Source: Jacaranda mimosifolia (Eukaryota > Streptophyta > Magnoliopsida > Lamiales > Bignoniaceae). From it: DNA of 64,000 nt. Below the pieces are notes generated by a model. The model made no database searches. It was not told where the DNA came from and saw nothing but the letters and a program-made list of their open reading frames with translations. The stretch covers positions 33,158,260 through 33,222,259 of the forward strand of contig CM032127.1 in assembly GCA_018894105.1 (NCBI GenBank), given 5' to 3'. Below, one piece after another: positions 45,715-58,511 of this stretch (its first letter is position 1; each line of letters opens with the position of its first letter). The translations under genes and the position numbers were made by a program.

Positions 45715-47092
45715 CGTAGAGCTAAAATGGTTCTCCAAAAGCATTTATTTTGGGCAATTAGTTGGGCTCCATGGGCTTGAGGTTGGACATTAACCATGGA
45801 GATTGGGTACTCTTCAATTAATGGAGATTAATTGAATTGAGTCGATTAGTTTAAAGGAGTTTAAACTAAAATGAATATATGATATTCAAAAGTCACAAGG
45901 AGTTGTGAGCCCATGTCCAATGAATGGTAGAATCTATTGGGTCATACACAAAAGCCAATTGTATTTCTAGATTGATGGAGGAATTTTTCTAACTGTTAGG
46001 AAATTCACTCTAAGTGACTAATTTTGGGGATATCAAAAGTTGAGATCAACTTTGGCTTGATTAATTTAATTATTAAATTGATCAACTAATTCAATAAGTT
46101 AAATTAGACCAATAATTAAGAAGTTAATTATTTGGTGCCACATGACCATCAATTGGTCAAGTTAACTTAAAGAATTAAGTTAACAATTCTTAGCTTAAAG
46201 GGTTAAGCCAATTGACTTAACAGTGAAGTCAAGGATTAGTTAATTAAATTAAAAATTTTAATTTAATTAATGAGAGGAATCCATATTGGTGGAAAAATTC
46301 AGATAAAAGGTTCATTTGGTGTGGCATTTTAATTAATTTGAAATTAGATTCCAAATGTAATTGAAATGCACACAAAATTCAAATTTGAATTGAATTTGCC
46401 AACTTGCAAGCAAGTGGGCAGTCCCCTACCTTGAGGAAGGTGTGACGCCACCTTGGCATCACACCATCCTCCCTCTATATATAGATATAGAGGTAAGGAT
46501 GGGCGGTATATTGCATATCCATGCGAAGAATTAGATTCTCACATTTTCCCCTTCTTCAAGTGTTGCCTCATGAGTTGAAGCTTCACTTCCCTTTGTTTTC
46601 CAACCATAAAATCGGCCATCTACCTCTCATTTCTCCTTTCTATCTCAGCTAATATTGAGGAGAAATAGGAAATAACATTGGTGTGTGGATCATATTGATA
46701 GAGGCAAGATAATAGGATTGCTAGCCTTTGGAGATCCACCAATCCGAGCAGTCACTTGGTGATTTTATTACAGGAGATCCAAAAGGATTTTCGATCTGAA
46801 ATTTTGATTGTAGGTTCTTCAAAGATTTGAGAGGCTACTGGAATTTTTTCAAATTTTTTGGAGGCTTTTGGATCAATCAAAAGTTGCTCCAAATCCGTTG
46901 CGCTGCTGTTTTTTGATAGTTTCTAGATTGAAGAAGAGTTCTTCATCTTTCCTTTGGATTTTGCTAATTAAGGTAATTCTTCATCCAAATTTGAATTGTA
47001 AACATGTTTAGATCTTTGTTTGCTTATGAAGCACTAGTTAATTTAAGCTTTTGAAGTTTTATTATTGGATCCTAGTGCCTTACTTGCCTTCA
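45715..47092 (+). repeat. CopL LTR N, 3' part (5' LTR of CopL-4)
   Basis: This starts mid-LTR at CGTAGAGCTA and runs to ACTTGCCTTCA followed by the PBS, so it is the 5' LTR of CopL-4 with its first half displaced by CopL-3. The promoter inverted repeat is GGTGTGACGCC (46439-46449) with GGCATCACACC (46455-46465), followed by the TATA tract at about 46474-46492. The donor AAG/GTAATTC is at 46973. Confidence 0.82.
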
Positions 47093-47094
47093 AG

Positions 47095-47107
47095 TGGTAT
47101 TGGAGCC
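47095..47107 (+). other. Primer-binding site of CopL-4
   Basis: TGGTATTGGAGCC, 2 nt after the LTR end, is the initiator tRNA-Met complement with one change. Confidence 0.82.
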
Positions 47108-49079
47108 TAATTCATGCTTTAACTTGGGTTTTTCGATTGATTGATTCATGTGATGGAATGATCAAAATCACCAAATTCTCGATTCATATGATAGACTGCA
47201 GTGTTTGGATGATGTTGTGTATGGCTCCTTGATGGATGAATTGAGATAATGCTAATATGTGTTTTAAGATGTTAGTTCAAATGTTAAGCATGTTTAAATT
47301 CATAGTTATTAATGTTGAATGTGGATTTGGCATTAATTGATGTTCTATGGTGGTATAGCATGTGTTGATTGACCTTAAGTTTTTTTGGTGATTTTTGGAT
47401 ATAATATAATTGGAGATTATTGAAGAATTTGAAGAATGTGATTCTTACTTAAACTTGTTTTTGAAAACGTGATTGAGCACTTGAAATTCTATTTTTAAAA
47501 GGAGATTTGAATCTAGAATTTCATTTATAATGTGTGTTTTAATGTTTAAGAAGTGCCCTAAATTTTTTGGTGCACAAAGTTGAGACAATTAGCACCTAAC
47601 TTGAGAAAAAATAGAAAAAAAAGGCTCCTGCCCTGCCTGGCTAGGCGTTGACTGAGCAGCGAGCATGCCAGACGCGCACCTATCTCACGGCAGTACGCCT
47701 AGCCTAAGCGAGCAGCACCAGTTTTTGTTTAGCTAGAGTTTTGTTAGTTTTTACACTTCTTTATCTATCCAAGTGTTTTAAATCACACATGATAAATGCA
47801 CAAGTGTTGTGCAAGTTCTCAAAATTATGTTTGACATTTTTAAATGCTTTTAAAAATTCGTTAATCTTTAATTTATGGCATGATTGTTATGCTTCCTCTT
47901 GCTTGGCCAATTAATTGTTTATGAGATAAGCATTTAATTGTTGGAATCAATTGTTAATTCTAGATTTATGTATTGTTTATTTAATTGTTGAATAAATGAT
48001 GAACAAATGGGGATGAATATGAGCCTTTAATATTAATTTTATTTATTTCAAGTTCTTGAAAAGGATTGTATTAAATTGGGGCTTGCATGCCTCTTAATTT
48101 ATATGTTGTAAGTGTTATGAGAGTAGAATCACTGGGAGTGAGGATTTCTTTCTCTTGTAAATGTTACAAGGAGCAAGGCTACCTTGGAGGCATGGAGACT
48201 TTTGAAGACCTATGAATGTATGGGATACACTCATATAATAGCCAGATTTAATCAACCCACCCAAAATCAACTAGGTGGTGCACCTATGGCTCTAAGTGCA
48301 CCACCTAGTTAGGCTCATGATCATCCCACCCTAGGCATGCTAGGCGCATTTACTTATTAATGATTTTCATATCCTATTGATGTATGAGATGCATGGTTAA
48401 GATATGGAAAACCTAAATAAGAAGATAAAATGATGAGATCCTTGCAAAGAAAAAACCCTCCACTTAGAATGCCTAAGTGGTTTCCAATATTAAGTTAAAA
48501 TGGATACAAATTAAAAGGGGTTTTAATTAATCCATTATTTCTACCAATAGCATATGGTATGATGATGCTATCATTATCTGTATGATATCTCACAAGTTGT
48601 GAATCACACTTATAGTGGAAAGTTGTGGCCATATACTTAGCATATGTTGTACCTTTGATTTGAGAATGCTCGTGCATTGTCACACGAGTCATGGGGTATT
48701 GTGGTGCTCGTCCCGAATCAAAGTTTGATTGGTAGGTCTGACTTAACACCTAATAATATGGATGTCTAATGAGTCGTGGGTCTACATGAAAAGTAAGGCA
48801 AAATAGATCAAGAGATAAGATGCAGTTAGCAAAAGTTGTGTACCTTTCGATTGTATGTGGATGTCTCACGAGTCATAGATCTGCTTACAAGTCCTTAGAA
48901 TCTTGATTCTCACTAGGAAATGAGATTTCTTGAGTTCTTCTAGGGGGTGAATGATTTGATAAGATAGTGGAAGAAAAACCTACTTGAAAGACCATGTACA
49001 TGTTTTCAATATCAAAATTCAATCATATGCTTATACTCTTTTTTTGCCTCTTGTAGATTTTTGAAATTTAAAAAAAAAA
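47108..49079 (+). other. Leader of CopL-4 (noncoding, structured)
   Basis: It carries the GC-rich island (47622-47722) with a visible GGCTAGGCG / CGCCTAGCC inverted repeat. It has the perfect version of the 13-bp stem-loop (48271-48308), degraded spaced stem-loops at about 48570-48880, and the CTCTTGTAG acceptor-like site ending at 49056. No gene is supported. Confidence 0.72.
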
Positions 49080-49551
49080 ATGGTTAAAAATCCACTCGCA
49101 AGCATTTTGGATACCAATAAACTCAGTGGGCCTAACTTTCGTGATTGGTTAAGGATCCTTAAGATCATTATTGACTCCGAAAGGGGAACTTACGTACTTG
49201 ATCAAAGTCCGCACACTTTGGGTGATATACCACCGATAAGGCCCATGAATTATTCACTAAATTTGTAGATGAAGATCTACAAGTGAGGTGCCTCATGATG
49301 GCTTCCATAACTAATGAGCTCCAAATGATTCACGAGCATATGAGATATGTATGTGAGATCTACAAACACCTACAAGAGTTATATAAGGCATAAAAGGTTC
49401 GCTCTATCTAGGGAGCTCTTTACATAAAGGATGGTGGAGGATTCAAGTGTCCATGATCAGGGGTTTAAGATATTGGACTCATCGAAAAGGTTGGAAAACT
49501 AGACGTGGTCATGGACAATGATCTTTACGTGGAATTGATCCTACAATCATT
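49080..49551 (+). pseudogene. CopL-4 gag, 5' fragment
   Basis: The ATG at 49080 after an A-run opens MVKNPLASILDTNKL, then GPNFRDWLRILKIII. A frameshift follows near 49220, and stops lie further on. The region homologous to the LILQSL block is reached at 49540, where LTR O cuts the gene. Confidence 0.75.
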
Positions 49552-51368
49552 TGTTGGAATAGTGTCCTGCAAGCCAATTAGATTGGCCTTGTAGACTATT
49601 TTCTTGTAAGACAATCTTGATTGAATGATATTCATTATATGGCTATCTTTATCTTATGCTACTTAATTACTTCACTGGAATTTAGATGAAGCCCTTAGAT
49701 CACATAAGATTAGGGGACTTGATTATGCATTGGATGGTGATCATGAAATATGTCTTACAAGGTTGTGATCTTAAATCTTCCAAGTCATAGGATCTTACAA
49801 GATAGGGTATCTAAGATCCAGACAAACTTGCACTGACGATACATAAATCAAAGAGTTGGATATTGCTCCATTCCATGAGCAATCCCATATGAGATATAAA
49901 TGCATATTATTCGGTGTTTGTTAGAGAACAAGGCACTGAAGACCCGCCGAGAGAATCCACTAGATAGCCACAGTGGCAAGTCGGTGTGGCAGGTTCTTTA
50001 GCTTATGCTAGTACATATTATTAGTCCTTTAACCTGAGGATCCATGGTAACCTTGTGTTTGTTCCTTACGCTTTGACTCTTCCTTGGTCACTTAGCGGGC
50101 CACTCAGGTTGTGATTAGGCATGAGTTACTAGACATAGAGGTTTGTGAGATCCAAAATAAAATCCGACTCCTCGCTTTAGTGGAGGGCGAGTGCATATCC
50201 TATATGTTCTATAATGATCGATTCCAAGAAATCCTTGTGCAAAGTGAGATGATAATTTGGAAAGGTATTTCCAAAGATGAGGTCACAAAGGGAATCGAAC
50301 ATTGAGAATAGAAGCATCGCATCGATCCTATTAAGGAGCCGACTAATATCTTACCCTAGGCCTCTTTCATAGAGATAGGAGATAGAATGACCGTATTTGC
50401 TTGGTATGCGTAATGCTAGAATGGTTCTCCAAAAGCATTCATTTTGGCCAATTAGTTGGCTCCATAGGCTTGAGATTGGACATCGACCATGGAGATTAGG
50501 TACTCTTCAATTAGTGAGATTAATTGAATTGAGTCGCTTAGTTTAAAGGAGTTTAAACAATATTTGATATTCCATAAGTCACAAGGAGTTGTGAGCTCAT
50601 TTTCAATGAATAGTAGAACTTAATAGGTCAGACACAAAAGCCAAATTCAATAACCTCTATTCAAGGAAGGAGAATTATCTAAGTCTTAGAAAATTCACTT
50701 TTGACTGAATTTGAAGGAGGTGAAAATTGGAGTTATTTCTGGCTTGATCAATTTAAGAGTTAAATTGGTCAATTTAATTTAAGAGTTAAATTAAGACCAA
50801 TTAACCAAAAGTTAATTAATTGATGTCACATGACTATCAATTGGTCAAAATAATTTAAGAGTTAAATTAATTTCGACTAGCTTAAGGATTTAAGCACTTT
50901 GATTAAATTAAAGTATTTAATTTAATTAAATTGAAGAGTTAATTTTTCTAAGAATTATTAAATGAAGGATTCATTTAATATGGAATTATAATTCATTAGG
51001 AAGATATTTCATGAGATGAAATGTAAATTCCAAATGATATTGAAATTCACACAACACTAATTGTTAGTGGCCACCTTGGCATGGACATGTGGCATCCTCT
51101 TCTTGAAAATGGTGTGTGACCAAAAACCATCTTCCTCTTATATATAGATCTAGGAGGGGGCGGCCACAAGGAATGTATTATGCAAGGTGTGAATTATTTT
51201 CCTAACAACAAAATTTATTAGTGGGCATCTAATAGTTAGAATCTCCAGAAACCTCTCCAACCTCTCTCAAGCTCCCCTTCCACACTTGGCCTTCTTTCCT
51301 CCATTTCTCTGCAAATATCTCCAGCTATTTTTGCAGAGAAAGTGTTATTCTATTTGGTATGTGGACTA
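49552..51368 (+). repeat. CopL LTR O, 3'-truncated, inserted in CopL-4 gag
   Basis: It begins TGTTGGAATAGTGTCC and follows the LTR through the TATA-like tract CTTATATATAGATCTAGG (51137-51154) to GTATGTGGACTA. There minus-strand LTR P begins with its own terminal TGAAGG. U3 contains GATCAATTTAA-GAG-TTAAATTGGTC near 50746-50770. Confidence 0.8.
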
Positions 51369-52684
51369 TGAAGGCAAGAGTAGCGTTAGGATCCATAAAT
51401 CAAAACTTTATAAGCTTGAAAATAACTAAGCTACTCAAGCTACCAAGGATCTAGTCATGCTATAGATCTATCTTAGGATGAAGAATTGCCTCTTCTAGCT
51501 CAAAAACAGGGAAAAGATCAACTATCTCTCACAAATCTAAAAACTGTCCGGAACTGGCACAGCAGAAAGATGGCAACATTTGCCCAGGCTATACTGATCC
51601 AAAAATCAAGAAATTAAATTTGGAACACTTTCACACATAGAGAAAGGCATCGTGAAAAATTGGAGCCAAAAATACTTCTGGATCGTTCCATAAAAAATCA
51701 CTAACCAAAAGCTACAGCAGGTGGATCTTTGAAATCGAGCAAGTCAACTGCCTTATCTCTATTGATATGATCCACACCCAAAACAAACTTCAAATTTCCA
51801 ATTTTCATGTTGGCAAGAATAGGAATGCAAAGCTTCAACACATAATGCAATGCATAGAGAGAGCGGAATTTTGGAGGGAATGCAAAAATCTAATTCTCAC
51901 ACTTTCAGTAATGCAATTTTTGAATTTTTCTTGCACTCTATATCTGTATGTAGAGGGTGGAAGCTATGATTCTAGTTGGCATCACACCTTCCTCAAGGTG
52001 ACCGCCCAAGTGGCATATCAAGTTGGCAAATTAATTAATTTCATTTGGAATCTAATTCCAAATTAATTAAGATTCTAATTTAAATGAACACTTTATTTAA
52101 ATTTCCCCTTCAAAAAGTATTCTTCCCATTAATTAAATTACACTTTAATTTAATTAATTAACCTTTGATTTAACTCTTAAATCAAACAAGCTTAAATTAG
52201 TCAACTTACTCTTTAAGTCAACTTGTCCAATTCATGGCCAACATGGTACCAAATAATTAACTCCTTAATTATTGGTCTAATTTAATTCTTTAAATTAGTT
52301 GATTAATTTAACACTTAAATTAATCAAAGCAAAATTTACTGTTAAATTTGATCCTTGAAAATCAATCACCAAAGGGGTGAATTTTCTAACACTTAGAAAA
52401 TTGCTCCACAATTTTGGAAGCTATTTCGCTTTTGTGTGTGACCCAATATGTTCTACCATTCATTGGACATGGACTCACAAATCTTCGTGACTTGTGAATA
52501 TCTTATATTCATTTTAGTTTAAAACTCCTTTTAAACTAATCGACTCAATTAAATTAATCTCATTAATTGAATATTACCCAATCTCCATGATCGATGTCCA
52601 ACCTCAAGCCCATGGAGTCCAACTAACTGGACAAAAAGAATATTCTGGAGAACCATCATAGCTCTATGCATACCATGCAAATAC
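51369..52684 (-). repeat. CopL LTR P, part 1
   Basis: A minus-strand LTR starting at its intact terminus TGAAGGCAAGAG, inserted into LTR O. The usual splice-donor GT is changed to GC here (AAGAG/GCAATT on the minus strand, about 51492). It is interrupted at 52684 by CopL-5 and resumes at 63522. Confidence 0.8.
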
Positions 52685-54913
52685 TGAAGGAACAATCAAC
52701 ATTAGGATGCACAATAATTTAAAATTAAAACACCAAATTCAATGCCAATCGGTCATCCCAGGGTCATACCATGCAGTGTATTCAGAATTAGAAGAAGATA
52801 CTTACCTTTAGAAGCAAGATCCAACGAAGAAAACCAAATCTCCAAGTGTTGGCAGATTCGCGACTGGATCTGGCGCAGCAGATTCAGATCCGAATTTGAC
52901 CAACCAAAACTCTCCATAAATTCTAAAAGAAAATCTGGGAGATACCTAACACCTTATTATATCTTCAGTAGAAAATGTAGATAAAAAATTGCATCACAGC
53001 TTCCAGGAAAAATTCGGAAAGGCAGATGATCTGCAGGAAACTGTGAAATAGCGATCTCACGCGAAATCGCCTCCAACGTTGATCCACACACCAAAGATGA
53101 GATCCTAAATCTCTAGATCCTAATTTGGATTAGACCTGAATATGGAGATGGAGTATGATTGGTTTTTCAAGAGTTTTGGTAGGGAAGAAAAGGAAGAATT
53201 CAACACATGAATATCTTGCCTAGAAAGGTTTTTTTTTTTTGGAGGGAAAGCATTTAGAATTTGATTTTCTAATGCTGAAAAATTACACTAAAATTCATCC
53301 AGCTCTATATATATATATAGAGTGCGTGAGGTGTGATTCCAAGGTGGCATCACACCTCCCATGAGGATGTGGGGACCGAAAATTAGTTGTGTGCAAGTTG
53401 GCAATTTGAATTTCATCTTGCCAACTTGGAATCTTATTCCAAATTAATTCAAATCCAATTTGAATTTTCCCTCCTAAAATCCTTGTTATTCCATTAATTA
53501 AATTAATCTAATTAATGTAATTAATTAACCTTGACTTAACAATTAAGTCAAGTAAACTTAACTCTTTAAGTTTACTTTAGTCAACTTAACCCCTTAAGTT
53601 AACTTTGATCAATTGATGATCAATGTGGCACCAAATAATTAACTCTTTAATTATTTTCCTAGTTTAACTCCTTAAATTAATTGATTAATTTAACACTTAA
53701 ATTAATCAAGCCAAAATTGATCTTCAAAAGTCTCCCAAAAATCGGCCATGGAAAAAGGTTATCTTTCTAACACTTAGAAAAATTTCTCTATCAATTAGGA
53801 AGGTCTTTTGGATTTTGTGTGACCCATTGGGTTCTACCATTCCTTGGACATAGGCTCACAACCCATTGTGACTTTTGAATATTTAATATTCATTCTAGTT
53901 TAAAACTCCTTTTAAACTAGTCAACTCAATTCAATCGATCTCATCAATTGAAGAGTACCTAATCTCCATGGTCGATGTCCAACCTCAAGCTCATGGAGCC
54001 CAATTAATTGTTTGAAATGAATGTCTATATGAGAACCGTTTAAAGCTCTACCCGTTCCATGCAAATATGGTCCTTCCGTCTCCTATCTCCCGAAAGAGGC
54101 CTAGGGCAAGATATTTGTCGGCTCCTTAATAGCCTCAATCCTATGCTTCTATTCTAAATGTTCGATTCCTTTGTATGACCTCAACTTTGGAAAACTCCTT
54201 TCCCAAATTATCATACCACATTGCGTAAGGATTTCTTGAAATCGATTATTATAGAATGCATAGGAGATGTACTCGCCCTTCACAAAAGCGAGGAGTCGGA
54301 TTCCCTCTTGGATCTCACAAACCTCCATGCCAAGTAGCTCATACCCAATCTCACCTCAAACGGCCTACTAAGTGACCAAGGATAGGTCAAAGCATGAGGA
54401 CCAGACACAAGGTTACCATGGATCCTCAGGTCAGAGGACTAATAATATGCACTAGCATAAGCAGGAGAACTAACCACTACTGACTTGCCACTACGGCTAC
54501 CTAGTGGAGTCTCCGGTAGGTCTTCAGTGCCTTGTTCTCTAACAAGTACCCACTAACACGCACCTGTATCACATACGGTTGCTTATGGAATGGAGCAATA
54601 TCCAACCCCGTGGATTTATGCATCGTTAGTGCAAGTCTATATGGATCTTAGATGTCTTGTCTCTGAAGATCCTATGACTTGGAATGTTTTAAGATCACGA
54701 TCGTGTAAGACTTATTCCATGATCACGACCTAGTACGTGACAAAGTCCCGCAGTCTTAAGTGATCTATGGACTTCATCCAAATGCTAGTGAAGTAATATG
54801 GTGCATGAGGTGAATATGGCCATATATAAGATATCATTCAATCAAGATTGTTTTTACAAGAAAATAGCTTTACAAAGCCAAATCTATTAGCTTGCTGGGC
54901 ACTATTTCCAACA
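52685..54913 (-). repeat. 3' LTR of CopL-5
   Basis: A 2,229-bp LTR. On the plus strand it runs from TGAAGGAACAATC to TTCCAACA. The donor AAAG/GTAAGT lies near 52803 on the minus strand, the TATA tract at about 53305-53322, and the promoter inverted repeat at about 53328-53355. Its U5 end is distinct from the other CopL LTRs and marks a subfamily. Confidence 0.87.
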
Positions 54914-55950
54914 ATCTCCCACTTGCCCTAAAGCCAATGCCCTACGGCCTTGAGACCCATCTGCTCAAGATGTCCTTCAAAGACCTTTTGTCCTTGGGGC
55001 TTAGTTAGTGGATCTTCTATATTCTCTTATGAGGTAACTCTTTCCACTTGGACATTGCCTCTATCAATAATCTCTCAGATCAAATAATATCACCTCAATA
55101 TGTGCTTGGATCGCTGATGAGATCTAAGCTCCTTAGCTTGTGCTACCGCCCCAATGTTGTCACAAAAGACAACAACTGGCTCAGCTATGCTAGGCACTAT
55201 ATTCAACTCTGGAATGAAGTTTTTTATCCAAACACCTTTCTTTGCTGCTTCAGAAGCTACAATATATTCAGCCTTTGTGGTCGAGTCAGCCGTGGTGTCT
55301 TGTTTGGAACTTTTCCAACTTACCGCGCCGCCATTGAGGTAAAATATGAATCTAGAAGTGGATTTGAGGTCATCTACATCGGATTGGAAACTTGAATATG
55401 GTGCATGAGATGAATATGGCCATATACAAGATATCATTTAATCAGGATTGTTTTTACAAGAAAATAGCTTTACAAGGCCAAATTTATTGGCTTGCCGGGC
55501 ACTATTTCCAATAATCTCCCACTTGCCCTAAAGCCAATGCCCTACGGCCTTGACACCCATCTTCTCAAGATGTCCTTCAAAGACCTTTTGTCCTTGGGGC
55601 TTAGTCAGTGGATCTGCTATATTCTCTTCTGAGACAACTCTCTCCACTCGGACATCGCCTCTATCAATGATCTCTTGGATCAAATGATATCGCCTCAATA
55701 TGTGCTTGGATCGCTGATGAGATCTAAGCTCCTTAGCTTGTGCTATCGCCCCGGTGTTGTCACAAAAGATAACAACTAGCTCAGCTATGCTAGGCAATAC
55801 ATTCAACTCTGGAATGAAGTTTTTCATCCAAACACCTTCTTTTGTAGCTTGAAAGGCTGCAATATATTCTGCCTCTATGGTCGAGCCGGCCGTGGTGTCT
55901 TGTTTGGAACTTTTCCAACTTACTGTGCCGCTATTGAGGCAAAATATGAA
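54795..55950 (-). repeat. 600-bp tandem duplication across 3' LTR end and RNase H
   Basis: The sequence from GAATATGGTGCATGAG at 54794 recurs exactly 600 bp later at 55394. Each unit holds the last about 119 bp of the LTR (U3 start), the polypurine tract and part of RNase H. The first unit retains SFQSDVDDLKSTS and KAEYIVAS. The second has lost about 80 bp of RNase H at AATATGAATC/CATTGCC. The two polypurine tracts are at 54914-54935 and 55514-55535. Confidence 0.8.
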
Positions 55951-57060
55951 TCCATTGCCGTATACTAAAAACGAATCCTTTGTTCTTCTCAAGTACTTGA
56001 GGATTGTCTTTACAGCCAACCAGTGACTTTCACCGGGATTGGATTGGAACCTACTCGTAACACTTAGCGAGTGTACCACATCCAATCTTGTACATTGAAA
56101 TGCATACATTATGCTCCCTATGGCAGAGGCATAGGGTGTTTGGGACATCTTTTGTTTCTCTTGCTCAGTCTTAGGGGCCATAGACTTTGAGAGATGAATG
56201 CCATGCCCCATAGGAAGGGATCCTTTCTTGGATGCTTCCATACTAAACTTTTTTAGTATTTTGTTAATGTACTGGGTTTGGGATAGCCCCAGTATTCTTT
56301 TTTATCTATCTCTATAGATACGTATTCCCAATACATAGGATACTTCTCCCAAATCCTTCATGGAGAATTGTGTAGATAACCATGCTTTAGTGTACTCTAA
56401 CATTCCAATCTCATTCCCAATGAGAAGGATGTCATCGACATAAAGCACAATAAACTATACAAAACTCCTACTGGCCTTTTGATATACATAGGGTTTATAT
56501 ACATTTTTGACAAAGCCAAACGATTTGACTGTTTTGTCAAAAAGCAAATTCAAACTTCAAGACGCTTGTTTAAGCCCATAGATGGACCTTTGGAGTTTTC
56601 AAACCATTTGCTCACTCCCTTTAGATGTGAAACCTTGCAGTTGCTCCATGTAAATTTCCTCTTCAATGTTTCCATTGAGAAAGGTGGTTTTCACATCCAT
56701 TTGCTATATCTCATAGTCGTAATATGCGGCTATGGCAAGTAGAATCCGAATGGACTTAGGCATTGCGAGCGGTGAGAAAGTTTCCTCAAAGTCAATACCG
56801 GGTCTCTGAGTATAACCTTTAGCCACTAGTCGCGCCTTAAAAGTTGTTACTTCTCCGTCTATTCCAAGCTTTTGCTTATAGATCTACTTGCAACCAACGG
56901 GAACCATTCCCTTTGGTGGATCTACCAAAGTCCATACTTTGCTTGAGTACATGGAGTCCACTTTGGATCTCATGGCTTCAAGCCAGCGTCCCGAATCTAT
57001 GTCCAACATAGCTTCCTCATAGGTCCTCGGATCACTATCTAACTCTCCCGTTTCATGAAG
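55528..57060 (-). pseudogene. CopL-5 RT and RNase H
   Basis: RT on the minus strand runs from about 57060 to 56250. It contains [52 protein letters not shown] (first Asp kept) and an intact YVDD at about 56428-56439. Stops include those near 56885, 56708 and 56465. The 238-codon frame at 55528-56241 covers the connection (LDVVHSLSVTSRFQSNPG) and RNase H to VGHWL. This RNase H lacks the YSDSSFQ segment that carries a catalytic Asp, because of the deletion at 55952. It is inactive as it stands. Confidence 0.82.
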
Positions 57061-57099
57061 AAATCCAAACTTTTGGGTTGCTTCTTGACTCGGTCTGAC

Positions 57100-58010
57100 C
57101 TTATCAGAGTTTGTGCATTAGGCTTTTGTGATTCAATTGTTTCCACCACTTATGGGATTTGTTGATCATTTTGAACTTCATCAAGTTCTATAACAACACC
57201 ATTTCTATCCAGTAGAAATTGCTTTTCTAGAAAGTAGGCGTTCCTCGAGACAAACGCCTTTTATTCTGAGGGATCATAAAAGTAATAACCTATAGACTCT
57301 CTTGGGTATCCCACAAACTTGCACAAGATGGATCTACTATCCAACTTATCTCCCACTATCCGTCTTACGTAGGCAGGAGATCCCTCAACCTTTAAATAAT
57401 GGTAAGAGGGTGCTTTGCCATGCCATATCTCATATGGTGTTTTTGGCACTGACTTTGAAGGTACCCAGTTTAGTAACTTCGCTGCCATTTCTAAGGCGTA
57501 TCCCCAAAAGGATATTAGTACATCGAAGAAGCTCATCATGCAACGCACCATGTCTAACAATGTGTGGTTTCTCCTCGCGGCTACTCCATTGAGTTGGGGT
57601 ATGCCGGGTGGAGTCCATTGTGAGAGAATCTCATTCTCTTTTAGATAATCCAAGAATTCGGTACTTATGTATTCTCCTCCTCGATCCGATTGTAGAGTTT
57701 TAATACTTAGCCCTAATTGCTTCTCCACTTCATTCCTGTACTCTTTGAACTTTTCAAAGGCTTTGGATTTGTACTTCATAAGATACAAGTGTCCAAATCG
57801 ACTATGATCATCTGTAAAGGTGACGAAGCAAGAATAGCCTCTTCTCCCACTAACTCTTAGCGGTCCACAAACATCTGTATGGATCAAATCTAAAAGATTT
57901 GTGGAGCGCTCCAATTGTTCTACAAACGGAGCTTTGGTCATTTTTCCTTTTAAACAAGATTCACAAGTTTGAAGTTCCTCAATGCCACTAACATTTAGTT
58001 ATTTGAGAGC
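57100..58010 (-). pseudogene. CopL-5 integrase core
   Basis: The 226-codon frame 57261-57941 is the longest uninterrupted integrase in the window. It has Asp 1 in LIHTDVCGPL, Asp 2 in TLQSDRGGEY, and then GVAARRNHT where copia integrases have V-E-R-R-N. The catalytic Glu is therefore Ala. The C-terminal FVGYPRESIGYYFYDPS block is intact and followed by TAA. The zinc cysteines (TCESCLKGKM type) lie just upstream at about 57950. Confidence 0.83.
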
Positions 58011-58511
58011 TTCTAACTTGCTCATCCTATTTTTGGATATATGGCCAAGTCTTGCATGCCAAAGCATGGCATTTTCTTGGATATCTTGTTTCCTTTTGTT
58101 TGTTTGAATGTGCATTAGTGAAGGTTGGGAATCAAGTATGTACAATCCGTTAGTCAATGTACCTTGTGCAACAAAAGAACCATTCTTTGATGCCAACAAT
58201 TTCCCATTCGATATTGAAAAATCAAATCCTTCATTATCTAGAACGGGAATTGAAATAATGTTTTTGACAAGATTCGGTACATAGAAAACAGGATCAAGTA
58301 CAATGCTTTTATTCCCTAAATCTAGCTTGATTATTCCTTGGAATGTGGCAGCAATAGTTGCTCCATTTCCTAGGTGGAGGATCATATCCCCTTCACGCAG
58401 ACTCCTTCTTCTTTTCATCCCCTGAAATGAGTTACAGAGGTGAGAACCGCAAGCCATATCGAATACGCATGTGGAAGAATTTGTCGTTAAATGCACTTCA
58501 ATGAAAAACAT
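57999..58511 (-). pseudogene. CopL-5 protease and integrase N-terminus
   Basis: An open frame with the protease active site F-D-M-A-C-G-S-H-L-C (Asp kept, usual Thr changed to Met), then LREGDMILHLGNGA and the VLDPVFYVPNLVKNIIS flap region. The integrase zinc histidines follow intact (LWHARLGHISKNRM). It ends at TAA near 57999, where the next codons continue the zinc motif. Confidence 0.8.
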
